Part shown: positions 19,374-29,117 of the stretch, piece by piece
Numbering within the stretch: position 1 is the stretch's first letter
How the letters are laid out: each line of letters begins with the position of its first letter
Assembly: GCA_029959295.1 (NCBI GenBank)
Contig: JASCOH010000001.1
Span: 744,001 to 808,000 of the forward strand
Length of the DNA stretch: 64,000 bases
Reading direction: 5' to 3'
Source of the DNA: Flavobacteriaceae bacterium PS02334
GTDB lineage: Bacteria > Bacteroidota > Bacteroidia > Flavobacteriales > Flavobacteriaceae
The notes under the pieces: model-generated
Seen by the model: the letters and a program-made list of their open reading frames with translations, nothing else
Database searches by the model: none
What the model was told of the DNA's origin: nothing
Program-made: the position numbers and the translations under genes

Positions 19374-19471
19374 CTATTATTTTTTTTTGTTATTAAAGTC
19401 TTACAAAAATAGAAAAATACTTTTGCCTGAGTTATCCCTGCTTTTAAAGTTATTAACAATTCTTTAAGATT

Positions 19472-19873
19472 TTATTTCCAATTAAAGACGATATCCTTTT
19501 CAATATCAGGATTTAGGCTTAATAAAACCGGACAGTTCATGGCAACTCTTTCTAAAATCGTCTTATTTTTTTCATCCGTAGAAATCGACATATTCATTAT
19601 GATTTCAATTTTTGAAATTTTGCGAGGTTCAGATTTCATAATTTTTGTCACGTCAACTGTAGAACCGGTCAAATCCAAATCCAAATCTTTTGATTTTATC
19701 GCCATGATGGAAATCATACAGCTTCCCAAAGCATTTGCCAATAAATCTGTCGGAGAAAAAGCTTCGCCTTTTCCATGATTGTCTTTTGGCGCGTCAGAAA
19801 GAATTTCTGTTCCCGATTGAAGATGAACTGAAGAGGTTCTCAAATCGCCTAAATAAGTTACTTTCGATGTCAT
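19472..19873 (-). CDS. OsmC family thiol peroxidase
   Basis: A 133-residue OsmC/Ohr-type protein, a cytosolic family that reduces organic hydroperoxides. Two redox cysteines are in place: one in LGSCMIS (about residue 51), the other in MNCPVLLSL (about residue 114). The FSPTDLLANALGSC signature fits OsmC/YhfA-like rather than Ohr. Its ATG overlaps the stop codon of the upstream LysM gene (TAATG), so the two are translationally coupled; the functional link is unclear. Confidence 0.88.
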   Translation of the reverse strand: MTSKVTYLGDLRTSSVHLQSGTEILSDAPKDNHGKGEAFSPTDLLANALGSCMISIMAIKSKDLDLDLTGSTVDVTKIMKSEPRKISKIEIIMNMSISTDEKNKTILERVAMNCPVLLSLNPDIEKDIVFNWK

Positions 19874-21933
19874 TATTGTGCTACTTTTACGCTCAAGTCT
19901 TCATCATAATAAAGAATATAAACTCCTTTATTTGTGTAACCTCCAGCTGGATTTTTATTATAATTGAATTTATTTTCAACGCCTTCTGTCGCATCGTCAT
20001 AAATTGTTTCCTCAAAACTTTTCTCTTGTGACAAACGTAACAACGCATCAAAAGTCACGTCGAAACCTCTTGTCGCATATTGATTTGGAAAAATATTGTT
20101 TTTCTTCTTGTACACTTTTGCAAAAATGGCACCTTCCGGAGTTTCATTTTCACGTGTCACAGAAGCATACAGCATATTCAATTTCGCCAAACTGCTGATT
20201 AAAATTTCGTCAGAATCTAATTTATCATTCGGTTCTAAAATCACCAATTGAATTTGATAATCTGCTTTCGCCGCTAACAAAGCCGTGATTGTACTTTTAA
20301 TCATCCAAGTGTTTGCCGTTTCCATAATCACATAGTTCATCTGCGTTTTAGAAAGCAAATTCTTCAAACTTTCTACATTCAAACCGCCAGTTTCAGTGAA
20401 TCCAGCGAATCTTACTTTTGGATGATTTTCAGAAATATATTTTTTAGAAGTTCCTTTTTTCGGATCAACAACCGCTATAATATTTGCTGTTTTTTGCTCC
20501 AAATAATCAAACATCGCCTTTTTTAAATACTCTGTCGTTGGCATGGATTGATACAAATTGCTGTAAAGCGAACTAGCGTCTTTTGATAAAGGAGAAATTA
20601 CCGGAATATTATCTTTGCTCAACAATTCAGCCGTTTTCTCTGCATTATTTTGATAAAACGGCCCAACAACCACATCCGCTTTTGTCAAATTTGACTGCGC
20701 AAAAGCACTTGAAACGCTAGTTGAATTTTTAGTTTCTTGGGAGTCAAAAATCTTCACATCAAGATTCAATCCTAAAGTTTTCGCAGAATCGATCGCAATC
20801 AAAGCACCGGAATAAAAATCAAGCGTCATGTTTAAGAAATTGTCTTTTTTCAAACGAGATTGCACCGTTCCTGTGGTGTCGCCAGTTACTTTTGAAACAT
20901 TGAAAGGCAACAGCAAAACCAATTCTTTTCGATCTTTTTTCGAAATGGATTTTGTCAAATCTTTGAAGTTTTTAGGCAAAACTCCTGCTTGCTCGACATT
21001 TGCAGGAACTTTCAAAACCATTCCTTCGCGAACACCTTTTTCTAATTCTGGATTCAATTCCACCAACCCATTTTGGCTCAATCCGAATTGTCTTGACAAG
21101 CTATACAGCGTCTCTTTTGGTTTCACTTGGTAGGAAGCATAATCACCTTTTGGTGTTTCTTGCTTTGGCGTTTCTTGTTTTGGCGTTTCTTGAACCGTTT
21201 CTGTTTTAGCAACCGTTTCTATTTTTTCAGCATTTGCCTTGATCACAAGCTTTTGTCCGATTTTCAAGCTGTCTTTTTTAATCGAAGGATTTGTTTTTTC
21301 AAGTTCTTCAACAGTAATTCCGTATCTTCTAGAAATCGAATATTTTGTGTCTTTTGGAACTACTTCATAAACTACATTTCCATCAGCTTTATTTTCTTTT
21401 TTAATCTCTTTTTTAGCTTCTTTTTCCGCTTTTTTCTCTTCTCGCTTTTCTTCTTTTTCGGCTTTTCTTTCTTCTTTCTTCGTAAGTTCTTTTGGCGCTA
21501 CTTTTGCTCCATTTTTAGAACCAGGAATCGTCAGAGTCTGTCCGATTTGCAGTCCGTTTTTGATATCCGGATTTGCATTTTCTAAATCAGCAAGCGTGAT
21601 TCCGTATTGTTTTGCCAAACCATAAGGCGTTTCTTTTGCAACAACCACGTGCGTTGTAGCCGATTTTGGCGCTGGCTTTTCAACTTTTGCAGTTTCCTTT
21701 GCTGGCACTTTTACCTCGCCTTTTCCAGGAATCAGCAAAATTGTATTTTCCTTCACGCCATTTCTGGCATCCGGGTTTAAAGTGTAAATATCCAAAGGAG
21801 TTACTTTATATTTTTGTGCGATCTGCGTCACAGTTTCGCCTTTCCCGACCGTATGCTTCGTAGTTTTTACTTGGGCGGAAGCCGAAATTGAAAGTAAAAT
21901 TATCGATACAAATGTTATAAAAAACTGCTTCAT
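19873..21933 (-). CDS. LysM-repeat protein with a periplasmic-binding-protein-like domain
   Basis: A 686-residue secreted protein (signal peptide ending ASA). Four LysM peptidoglycan-binding modules lie at about 24-70, 92-138, 185-232 and 266-312 (each like VGKGETVTQIAQKYKVTPLD). A Lys/Glu-rich linker at ~145-182 separates LysM 2 and 3. Residues ~330-686 resemble type I periplasmic-binding (Leu/Ile/Val-binding or LpoA-like) folds, e.g. VVGPFYQNNAEKTAELL. The layout suggests a cell-wall-anchored sensor or a regulator of peptidoglycan synthesis rather than a transporter component, since no ABC permease is nearby. Confidence 0.85.
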   Translation of the reverse strand: MKQFFITFVSIILLSISASAQVKTTKHTVGKGETVTQIAQKYKVTPLDIYTLNPDARNGVKENTILLIPGKGEVKVPAKETAKVEKPAPKSATTHVVVAKETPYGLAKQYGITLADLENANPDIKNGLQIGQTLTIPGSKNGAKVAPKELTKKEERKAEKEEKREEKKAEKEAKKEIKKENKADGNVVYEVVPKDTKYSISRRYGITVEELEKTNPSIKKDSLKIGQKLVIKANAEKIETVAKTETVQETPKQETPKQETPKGDYASYQVKPKETLYSLSRQFGLSQNGLVELNPELEKGVREGMVLKVPANVEQAGVLPKNFKDLTKSISKKDRKELVLLLPFNVSKVTGDTTGTVQSRLKKDNFLNMTLDFYSGALIAIDSAKTLGLNLDVKIFDSQETKNSTSVSSAFAQSNLTKADVVVGPFYQNNAEKTAELLSKDNIPVISPLSKDASSLYSNLYQSMPTTEYLKKAMFDYLEQKTANIIAVVDPKKGTSKKYISENHPKVRFAGFTETGGLNVESLKNLLSKTQMNYVIMETANTWMIKSTITALLAAKADYQIQLVILEPNDKLDSDEILISSLAKLNMLYASVTRENETPEGAIFAKVYKKKNNIFPNQYATRGFDVTFDALLRLSQEKSFEETIYDDATEGVENKFNYNKNPAGGYTNKGVYILYYDEDLSVKVAQ

Positions 21934-21975
21934 TTTGTTTGCTTTTTTAATTTAGGCTGTTAGTATTTTAAGCTA

Positions 21976-22012
21976 TTAAGTCGTTACTAATTTACAAAAA
22001 GCAACGACTTAA
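21976..22012 (-). other. Hairpin between guaA and the LysM gene
   Basis: 10-bp stem TTAAGTCGTT/AACGACTTAA (21976-21985/22003-22012) with a 17-nt loop. The minus-strand tail is not a clean T run, so it may be a weak terminator, an attenuator or an mRNA-end structure. Confidence 0.4.
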
Positions 22013-22032
22013 TTATTATTTAATCATTTTAT

Positions 22033-23562
22033 TTATTCCCACTCAATAGTTGCAGGCGGTTTTGAGCTGATATCATAAACCACTCTGTTCACGCCTTTTA
22101 CTTTATTGATAATCTCGTTTGAAATCGCCATCAAAAATTCATACGGAAGGTGAACCCAGTCCGCCGTCATTCCGTCTGTCGATTCCACGGCTCTCAAAGC
22201 GACTACTTTTTCATACGTTCTTTCGTCACCCATAACCCCGACGCTGTTTACAGGAAGCAAAATCGCTCCAGCTTGCCAAACTTTGTCGTATAAACCGTGT
22301 GATTTCAAGCCTTCGATGAAAATATAATCTACTTCTTGAAGAATTCTTACTTTCTCTGGAGTAATATCGCCCAAAATTCGGATTGACAATCCTGGTCCTG
22401 GAAACGGATGTCTTCCTAATAATGCTGCAGAAATTCCCAAAGTGGCGCCTACTCTTCTTACTTCGTCTTTGAAAAGCATTCGCAAAGGTTCCACAATTTT
22501 CAACTTCATAAAATCTGGCAATCCGCCCACATTATGATGTGATTTGATTGTTGCAGAAGGTCCTTTTACCGAAACAGATTCAATTACGTCAGGATAAATC
22601 GTTCCTTGCGCCAAGAATTTTACGCCTTCTAAAAGATGAGATTCTGCATCAAAAACTTCAATGAACACGCGGCCGATTGTTTTTCTTTTTGTTTCTGGAT
22701 CATCGATTCCTGCAAGCTCATCCAAAAAACGTGCCGAAGCATCGACGCCTTTTACGTTCAAGCCCATTCCTTTATATTGTTCCAAAACGCTTTCGAATTC
22801 ATTCTTGCGAAGCAATCCGTTGTTTACAAAAATACAGTATAAGTTTTTTCCGATAGCTTTATGGAGCAAAACTGCTGCAACTGTAGAATCCACACCGCCA
22901 GAAAGTCCAAGAACAACTTTGTCATCCCCGATTTTTTCTTGCATTTCTGCCACAATTTCTTCAACAAAAGCATTTGGTGTAAAGTTTTGAGGAACTTGAG
23001 CAATTTTTACTAAAAAGTTCTCTAAAATTTGTTTTCCATCTGTTGAATGATATACTTCTGGATGAAATTGGATTGCATAAGTTGACTCGCCATCAATTCT
23101 ATACGCTGCATTTTCTACATCTTTCGTGCTCGCCAAACGCACGCCATTTGATGGCATCGTTTTAATCGTATCGCTGTGGCTCATCCAAACTTGGCTGTTC
23201 AAATGCACGTCGTCAAAAAATGCTTCGTCTTCCTTAATAAAAGAAAGATTTGCTCTGCCATATTCACGGATGTTTGACGGAGCAACTTCTCCACCAGAAA
23301 AATGTGCCAAATATTGAGCGCCATAACAAACAGCTAACATCGGCATTTTTCCTCTAATTTGAGATAAATCAGGATGTGGCGCATCTTCAGCACGAACTGA
23401 AAAAGGGCTGCCAGATAAAATTACAGCTTTATAGCTTGATAAATCACTCGGAAAATGATTGTAAGGGAAAATTTCGCAGAAGATATTTAGTTCGCGAACC
23501 CTTCTCGCAATTAGTTGTGTGTATTGCGATCCGAAATCTAAAATAAGTACGTTGTGTTGCAT
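22033..23562 (-). CDS. guaA: GMP synthase (glutamine-hydrolysing)
   Basis: Last step of GMP synthesis, XMP plus glutamine to GMP. 509 residues from the ATG at 23562; the longer frame needs a TTG that lies in the promoter box. Class I glutaminase: nucleophile Cys in AVCYGAQYL and His/Glu in [10 protein letters not shown]. The PP-loop ATPase follows ([15 protein letters not shown], ~226-240), then the dimerisation domain ending KPPATIEWE. The -7 box stops 3 nt before the start codon (see findings). Confidence 0.97.
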   Translation of the reverse strand: MQHNVLILDFGSQYTQLIARRVRELNIFCEIFPYNHFPSDLSSYKAVILSGSPFSVRAEDAPHPDLSQIRGKMPMLAVCYGAQYLAHFSGGEVAPSNIREYGRANLSFIKEDEAFFDDVHLNSQVWMSHSDTIKTMPSNGVRLASTKDVENAAYRIDGESTYAIQFHPEVYHSTDGKQILENFLVKIAQVPQNFTPNAFVEEIVAEMQEKIGDDKVVLGLSGGVDSTVAAVLLHKAIGKNLYCIFVNNGLLRKNEFESVLEQYKGMGLNVKGVDASARFLDELAGIDDPETKRKTIGRVFIEVFDAESHLLEGVKFLAQGTIYPDVIESVSVKGPSATIKSHHNVGGLPDFMKLKIVEPLRMLFKDEVRRVGATLGISAALLGRHPFPGPGLSIRILGDITPEKVRILQEVDYIFIEGLKSHGLYDKVWQAGAILLPVNSVGVMGDERTYEKVVALRAVESTDGMTADWVHLPYEFLMAISNEIINKVKGVNRVVYDISSKPPATIEWE

Positions 23563-23565
23563 GCG

Positions 23566-23573
23566 CAAAAATA
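23566..23573 (-). promoter_or_regulatory. -7 box abutting the guaA start codon
   Basis: TATTTTTG on the minus strand, followed by CGC and then the ATG. If used, the mRNA would have virtually no 5' leader. Confidence 0.4.
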
Positions 23574-23701
23574 CTATTACTATTTGAAATTAAAAATTGG
23601 TTTAGAAAAAAAAGCAGAAAGTTTTTTGTAGTATTGTATTTCAAATTTACTGCACGATTTATCAACAGTTGCAAACCCAATCATTTCGGCACTTTTTACA
23701 C

Positions 23702-23709
23702 TAATTTTG
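23702..23709 (+). promoter_or_regulatory. -7 box of the CLC gene
   Basis: TAATTTTG, 19 bp before the ATG. The leader is too short to hold a fluoride riboswitch, and none is seen upstream. Confidence 0.4.
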
Positions 23710-23728
23710 CACGAATTGAATTTTTATT

Positions 23729-24985
23729 ATGGAAGAAAATCTTAAGAAAAACTTTCTAAAAAACAGTTTGAAATGGACAATAATTTGTCTGCTTGTGGGA
23801 ATATTTCCTGGGGTTTCTTCGGCGATTTTCCTTTTGTCTTTAGAATTTGCAACTAAAACTCGAGAAAATAATTTTTGGATTATCGCTTTGTTGCCAATTG
23901 GCGGCTTACTGATCGGATTGCTTTATCATTATTATGGAAAGGAAGTCGTAAAAGGAAATAATTTGATTTTGGAAGAATATGAAAATCCGAAGAAAATTAT
24001 TCCTTTAAAAATGGCGCCTTTAGTATTAATCGGTACTTTATTGACGCATTTATTTGGAGGTTCTGCTGGTCGTGAAGGAACTGCAGTTCAAATGGGAGGC
24101 GCAATTTCTGACCAATTTACTAGAATTTTTAAACTCAATACTTCCGAACGAAAAACCATTTTAATTATTGGAATCAGCGCTGGTTTTGCTTCGATTTTCG
24201 GAACTCCTTTGACGGGTGCAATTTTCGCCTTGGAAGTTTTATATTTCAGTAAAATCAATTTCAAAAGCGTCATTCCTTCTTTCGCAACAGCATATATTGC
24301 TTATTATACCGTCGAATTTCTTCCTGTAAAACATACACATTATCATATTCCTTTTGTTCCTGAAATCGATTTGATACATTTTCTTTGGATAATTCCTTGT
24401 GGCATTTTATTCGGGTTTGCGGCTTTGGCATTTTCTCGAACGACACATTTTTGGGGAAAAATGTTTTCAAAATATATTTCGTTTCCGCCATTGCGACCTT
24501 TTATAGGAGGAATTGTTTTAGCTGCAATCATTTTTAGTTTTGACGTAACAAAATATATCGGCCTCGGAGTTCCGACAATTGTCGGCGCATTTGAAAATCC
24601 TAGCGGGAATTTAGATTTCTTGCTAAAAATTTTATTTACGGGATTTACGCTCGGTGCAGGTTTTAAAGGCGGTGAAGTAACTCCGTTATTTTTTGTAGGA
24701 GCTACCTTGGGAAGCGCTTTATCAGCGTTTGTCCCCTTACCAATAGCGCTTTTGGCTGGAATGGGTTTTGTCGCCGTATTTTCTGGAGCAACGCACACGC
24801 CAATCGCGTGCACGATCATGGGAATTGAACTTTTTGGAATTGACTGTGGCATTTACGTAGGAATTGCTTGTCTTGTCGCCTATTTTTGTTCCGGTTCACT
24901 TGGAATTTATCATTCTCAAATTGTGAAAGGTCCAAAATATATGCTCTATGAAAGATTCCGAACAAAAAACTTAAAGAATCTATAA
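23729..24985 (+). CDS. CLC-family anion transporter with fluoride-branch motifs
   Basis: A 418-residue CLC membrane protein with about ten hydrophobic helices. Three pore motifs differ from chloride CLCs: GNNLI (residues 76-80) replaces the serine motif GSGIP, GREGT (114-118) replaces GREGP while keeping the gating Glu, and GGEVTP (314-319) replaces the GGIFAP region. These are, to my knowledge, features of the CLC-F fluoride/proton antiporters, so fluoride export is the likely role. Chloride transport remains possible. Stands alone between divergent guaA and nrnA, with no visible fluoride riboswitch. Confidence 0.85.
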   Translation: MEENLKKNFLKNSLKWTIICLLVGIFPGVSSAIFLLSLEFATKTRENNFWIIALLPIGGLLIGLLYHYYGKEVVKGNNLILEEYENPKKIIPLKMAPLVLIGTLLTHLFGGSAGREGTAVQMGGAISDQFTRIFKLNTSERKTILIIGISAGFASIFGTPLTGAIFALEVLYFSKINFKSVIPSFATAYIAYYTVEFLPVKHTHYHIPFVPEIDLIHFLWIIPCGILFGFAALAFSRTTHFWGKMFSKYISFPPLRPFIGGIVLAAIIFSFDVTKYIGLGVPTIVGAFENPSGNLDFLLKILFTGFTLGAGFKGGEVTPLFFVGATLGSALSAFVPLPIALLAGMGFVAVFSGATHTPIACTIMGIELFGIDCGIYVGIACLVAYFCSGSLGIYHSQIVKGPKYMLYERFRTKNLKNL

Positions 24986-25034
24986 ATGATAGGCTTCAAT
25001 TCCATAAAATTATCAATTATTAGGTAAAAAAATG

Positions 25035-25042
25035 TAATTTCG
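25035..25042 (+). promoter_or_regulatory. Near-consensus -7 box of nrnA
   Basis: TAATTTCG (7 of 8 positions), only 6 nt before the nrnA ATG, again implying a very short or absent leader. Confidence 0.35.
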
Positions 25043-25048
25043 CAACCT

Positions 25049-26059
25049 ATGAAAGAAGAAGAAATAAAAGGAATACTGGAATTATTGGCAACTCCAAAAA
25101 AGATTGCCATCATTCCGCACAGAAGTCCGGATGGCGATGCAATGGGCTCAACATTAGGATTGTATCATTTTTTAAAGAAATTAAATCACGAAGCAACTGT
25201 TGTTGCTCCAAATGAATTTCCAGAATTTTTGGCTTGGCTTCCGGGTTCAGAAAAAGTCTTAATTTTTGAAAAAGACAAAGAGAATGTGGCGAAAGTTCTT
25301 CAAGATGCCGAAATAATTTTTACGTTAGATTTCAATGCTTTGCACCGAACCGGCGAAATGGAAAATGTCTTGAATAAATTAACGGCGCCATTTATCATGA
25401 TCGATCATCACCAAAAACCTGATGATTATGCGACTTTCGTGTATTCAAATACGAAATTTGGTTCTACTTGCGAGATGATTTATAATTTCATATCTTATTT
25501 AGGAAAAAAAGAACTGCTTGACGAAACGATTGCGAGCTGTTTGTATACCGGAATTGTAACTGACTCAGGCTCTTTTCGATTTCCAACCACAACGAGCGAA
25601 ACGCATCGTGTTGCCGCAGCACTTTTAGATTTAGGAGCTAGAAATGGAGAAATTCACAACTCCCTTTTTGACAATAATTCTTATCACAGACTTCAATTAT
25701 TAGGAAGAGCATTGCAAAATCTGAAAGTTTATCCTGAATATAAAACATCTTACATTCGACTTTCTCAGCAAGAATTAGACGAATTTAAATATGTAAAAGG
25801 TGACACAGAAGGCATCGTAAATTATGGGCTTACCATCAAAGGCATTGTTTTTGCAGCAATCTTTATTGAAAACAAAGAAGAAGGAATCGTAAAAATATCT
25901 TTTCGTTCACAAGGAAATTTTGATGTCAACCAATTTGCACGCCAATATTTCAACGGAGGCGGTCATATTAACGCTGCCGGAGGAAAGTCAAACAAATCAT
26001 TAGACGAAACAATCAAAGATTTCGAATCTACTTTATCACAACAAAATTTTAATGTATAA
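25049..26059 (+). CDS. nrnA: Bifunctional oligoribonuclease / pAp phosphatase
   Basis: A 336-residue DHH-DHHA1 phosphoesterase of the NrnA type, which degrades nanoRNAs and dephosphorylates 3'-phosphoadenosine 5'-phosphate. Metal motifs: HRSPDGDAMG near residue 25, DFNALHR, and the eponymous DHH in MIDHHQKP. DHHA1 ends with the nucleotide-binding GGGHINAAGG. It heads a probable operon with gldI (3 bp downstream) and two isomerase-fusion genes. The link to gliding genes may only reflect conserved gene order. Confidence 0.93.
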   Translation: MKEEEIKGILELLATPKKIAIIPHRSPDGDAMGSTLGLYHFLKKLNHEATVVAPNEFPEFLAWLPGSEKVLIFEKDKENVAKVLQDAEIIFTLDFNALHRTGEMENVLNKLTAPFIMIDHHQKPDDYATFVYSNTKFGSTCEMIYNFISYLGKKELLDETIASCLYTGIVTDSGSFRFPTTTSETHRVAAALLDLGARNGEIHNSLFDNNSYHRLQLLGRALQNLKVYPEYKTSYIRLSQQELDEFKYVKGDTEGIVNYGLTIKGIVFAAIFIENKEEGIVKISFRSQGNFDVNQFARQYFNGGGHINAAGGKSNKSLDETIKDFESTLSQQNFNV

Positions 26060-26062
26060 GCT

Positions 26063-26683
26063 ATGAAAGTTACCCAATTATTGGCCTGTGTTTTTGCCGG
26101 AGCAATTTTGCTTTCAAGCTGCAACAATCAGCAGGCCAGAAAACCGCTCTCTTACTCTTCTGGAAGTTTTATGAAGGAATCTGTGGCCAGAAACAAGAAA
26201 TTAATTGCCGGGGAAGAATCGAAAATTGAGGCAATTATGAAAAGTGATTCTGCATCAAAATACATTGCTTCGCCAAAAGGCTATTGGTATAAATACGAAA
26301 TAAAAAGCACTTCAAAAGATTCTATCATGCCTAAAAAAGGCGACGTGGCTTACTTCGATTATGAAGTGAAAGATTTGCAGGGAAATGTAATTTATACAGA
26401 ACTAGAACTTCGTCCGCAGACCTATTTGGTCGACAAGCAAAACATCATGATGGGCATGCGCGACGGAATCAAATTGATGAAAAAAGGCGAAAAAGTTACT
26501 TTTCTTTTTCCATCACACATGGGCTATGGCTATCACGGCGACAACAGAAGAATTGGCCACAATGAACCTTTGATGACTACAATATTTTTGAGAGACGTTA
26601 AGCCTGAAACTGAAGTTCGCACAACAGAAAAGCCGAAGCAAGCGACACAAACACCATTAGTAACACCAGAAACTAAAGAATAA
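26063..26683 (+). CDS. gldI: Gliding motility-associated peptidyl-prolyl isomerase lipoprotein
   Basis: A 206-residue lipoprotein (lipobox LLSSC, Cys at about residue 20) with a single FKBP-type domain (KKGDVAYFDYEVKD, MMGMRDGIKLMKKGEKVTF, HMGYGYHGD). It matches GldI of gliding flavobacteria, a periplasmic folding factor required for motility. Gliding and type IX secretion share a motor, so it probably helps fold envelope parts of that system. A Pro/Thr-rich tail ends the protein. It sits in the nrnA operon, 13 bp before the next isomerase gene. Confidence 0.88.
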   Translation: MKVTQLLACVFAGAILLSSCNNQQARKPLSYSSGSFMKESVARNKKLIAGEESKIEAIMKSDSASKYIASPKGYWYKYEIKSTSKDSIMPKKGDVAYFDYEVKDLQGNVIYTELELRPQTYLVDKQNIMMGMRDGIKLMKKGEKVTFLFPSHMGYGYHGDNRRIGHNEPLMTTIFLRDVKPETEVRTTEKPKQATQTPLVTPETKE

Positions 26684-26696
26684 CAATTAAAAAATA

Positions 26697-27809
26697 ATGA
26701 AAAAAATAAGCTTACTCTTATGTGCAATCGCACTTTTCTTTTCTTGCAATGACGAACACAGCAAATTGGCTGATGGAATTTATGCAGAAATAAAAACAAA
26801 CAAAGGAACGATCTTAGTAGAATTAGAATATAAAAAAGCACCGATTACTGTTGCTAATTTTGTTTCTCTTGCCGAAGGAAAAAACACAATGGTAAGTGAA
26901 AAATATAAAGGAAAACCATTTTATGATGGATTGACTTTTCACAGAGTTTTGCCGAATTTCATGATTCAAGGAGGAGATCCGGATGGAACTGGAATGGGCG
27001 GACCTGGTTATAGATTTAAAGACGAAATCGACACAAGCCTAAAACACGATAAAGGTGGCGTAATGTCAATGGCAAACGGTGGAAAAGCTACAAACGGAAG
27101 CCAATTTTTCATCACGCACGTTGAAACCCCTTGGCTAGACGGAATCCATACCATTTTTGGCCACGTGATTGAAAACGGAATGGAAGTCGTAAATAAAATT
27201 GCGCAAGGCGATAAAATTGAAAAAGTAACGATAATATATAAAGGAGAAGAAGCGAAAAAATTTGATGCTGCAAAAATTTTCAAGGATAATTTTGCCAATG
27301 AAGACGAATTGCAGGCACAGCAAAAAGCAGAACACGATAAAATGAGAGCGCAATATGCTGAAGTAATCAAAGCAAAAGAAGCTTATTTTACAAAAACAAA
27401 AACTGAAGCGACAAAAACACAATCTGGACTTCAATATAAAATCATACAAAAAGGATCAGGAAAAAAACCAGTTGCCGGAACTGAAGTTTACATCAACTAT
27501 GGCGGTTTTTTTGAAAATGGAGACTTATTTGACTCAAATATTGAAAGCGTTGCAACAGCTTTCGGGCAATTGAACGCACAAAGAGCTGCAGCAAAAGCGT
27601 ATACTGCCATTCCTTTTAAAATAGGAACAAAAGAAGGCATGATTCCTGGATTTATTGAAGGAATCGAGCAGTTATCGATTGGCGACAAAGCTGTAGTTTT
27701 CATTCCGTCTTACTTGGCTTATGGCGAAAGAGGTGCTGGAGACGTGATTCCGCCAAATACAAATATTGTTTTTGAAATTGAACTTTTAGATAAAATGCCT
27801 GCTAATTAA
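26697..27809 (+). CDS. Cyclophilin-FKBP fusion peptidyl-prolyl isomerase (lipoprotein)
   Basis: 370 residues, lipoprotein signal [17 protein letters not shown]. Residues ~28-195 form a cyclophilin domain ([27 protein letters not shown]). A Lys/Ala-rich coiled linker follows (~195-240), then an FKBP domain (~245-368: [47 protein letters not shown]). Two unrelated isomerase folds in one secreted chain suit a broad folding assistant. The next gene is a paralogue in tandem. Confidence 0.92.
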   Translation: MKKISLLLCAIALFFSCNDEHSKLADGIYAEIKTNKGTILVELEYKKAPITVANFVSLAEGKNTMVSEKYKGKPFYDGLTFHRVLPNFMIQGGDPDGTGMGGPGYRFKDEIDTSLKHDKGGVMSMANGGKATNGSQFFITHVETPWLDGIHTIFGHVIENGMEVVNKIAQGDKIEKVTIIYKGEEAKKFDAAKIFKDNFANEDELQAQQKAEHDKMRAQYAEVIKAKEAYFTKTKTEATKTQSGLQYKIIQKGSGKKPVAGTEVYINYGGFFENGDLFDSNIESVATAFGQLNAQRAAAKAYTAIPFKIGTKEGMIPGFIEGIEQLSIGDKAVVFIPSYLAYGERGAGDVIPPNTNIVFEIELLDKMPAN

Positions 27810-27845
27810 TAGGCTTAAATTAATTCCAACTTTAAACCATTTACA

Positions 27846-29069
27846 ATGAAATCAAAATTAATATGCCTGCTATTCTTAGCAATGACTGCAGGAATGTATG
27901 GTCAAGTCAAAAAGACCGCGACTACGAAGAAAGCTACAACTACGAAAAAAACCGTAAAAAAAGCTCCTGTAAAAGCACAAGCTCCTGATGGAATTTTTGC
28001 CACTTTCGAAACTACAAAAGGTAGAATCGTAGTACAATTAGAATACAAAAAAACACCAATCACAGTTGCCAATTTCGTCTCTCTTGCTGAAGGAACAAAC
28101 ACTGCTGTAAATCCAAAATATGCTGGGAAGCCTTTTTACAACGGATTAAAATTTCACAGAGTGATTGCAGATTTCATGATTCAAGGTGGAGATCCGCTTG
28201 GAAATGGTTCTGGAGATCCGGGCTATAAATTTAAGGATGAATTTGACCCGAGCTTGAAGCATAGTTCTGGCGGAATTTTGTCTATGGCAAATTCTGGGCC
28301 TGCTACAAACGGAAGCCAATTCTTTATTACGCACAAAGAAACGCCTTGGTTAGACGGAAAACATACTGTTTTTGGCCACGTGACTAGCGGTATGGATGTT
28401 GTAAATGCAATCGCTCAAGACGACGTCATCATGGAAGTAAAAATTTCTAGAAAAGGTGAAGAAGCCAAGAAATTTGACGCTGCAAAAATTTTCGCAGATT
28501 ATTATGGAAATAAAGCTGAAGACGATAAAAAAATAATCGCCGCAGAAGCGGAAAGAAAGCAAAAACAATTAGAAGAACAAGCTGAGGCAAAAAGAGTTTA
28601 TGCTGCAAAATATGGTCCTGAAATGGCTAAAAAAGTAGCCGAATTTGCAAAGGTAAGAGCACAATCTACTAAAACAGAATCTGGTCTTGAATATAAACTA
28701 ACTAAAGGAAAAGGCACAAAACCTGCTGATGGAACTACGGTTTATGTTCACTACGCTGGTTATTTTGAAGACGGAAGCCTTTTTGACAGCAGTTATGAAG
28801 AACTAAATAAAACTTACGGGAAATTTGATGAAATTAGAGCTTCTCAAAATGGATATCAGCCATTTCCTTTTGAAATTGGAAATAAAGGCGGCTTGATTCC
28901 AGGATTTTTAGAAGGTATTAATTTGATGTCTTTTGGTGACAAAGCAACACTTTTTATTCCTGCAAAACTTGGATATGGAGAAAGAGGCGCTGGAAATATA
29001 ATTCCGCCGAATTCAAATATTATCTTTGAAGTAGAGCTTTTAGAAACTATGCCAGAAAATAAAAAATAA
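27846..29069 (+). CDS. Cyclophilin-FKBP fusion peptidyl-prolyl isomerase (paralogue)
   Basis: 407 residues with the same order: signal peptide ending MYGQ, a Thr/Lys-rich spacer absent from the paralogue (~20-48), cyclophilin (~50-220), helical linker and FKBP domain (~280-405, ending [19 protein letters not shown]). No lipobox Cys is visible, so unlike its upstream copy it should be soluble in the periplasm. Clearly a tandem duplicate of 26697-27809. A strong terminator ends the operon. Confidence 0.92.
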   Translation: MKSKLICLLFLAMTAGMYGQVKKTATTKKATTTKKTVKKAPVKAQAPDGIFATFETTKGRIVVQLEYKKTPITVANFVSLAEGTNTAVNPKYAGKPFYNGLKFHRVIADFMIQGGDPLGNGSGDPGYKFKDEFDPSLKHSSGGILSMANSGPATNGSQFFITHKETPWLDGKHTVFGHVTSGMDVVNAIAQDDVIMEVKISRKGEEAKKFDAAKIFADYYGNKAEDDKKIIAAEAERKQKQLEEQAEAKRVYAAKYGPEMAKKVAEFAKVRAQSTKTESGLEYKLTKGKGTKPADGTTVYVHYAGYFEDGSLFDSSYEELNKTYGKFDEIRASQNGYQPFPFEIGNKGGLIPGFLEGINLMSFGDKATLFIPAKLGYGERGAGNIIPPNSNIIFEVELLETMPENKK

Positions 29070-29080
29070 AAAATCAATAA

Positions 29081-29117
29081 AAAATCGGGTTTCTCAATTG
29101 AGAAACCCGATTTTTTT
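29081..29117. terminator. Bidirectional terminator
   Basis: Perfect palindromic stem of ~16 bp with core TCGGGTTTCTCA, followed by T7; separates the isomerase operon from the convergent 29116-29553 gene. Confidence 0.9.

Noticed and set aside
23574-23728. Fluoride (crcB) riboswitch upstream of the CLC gene
   Set aside because: No GGNGAUGG-type opening or the expected pseudoknot segments appear, and the -7 box is too close to the start codon to leave room for one.
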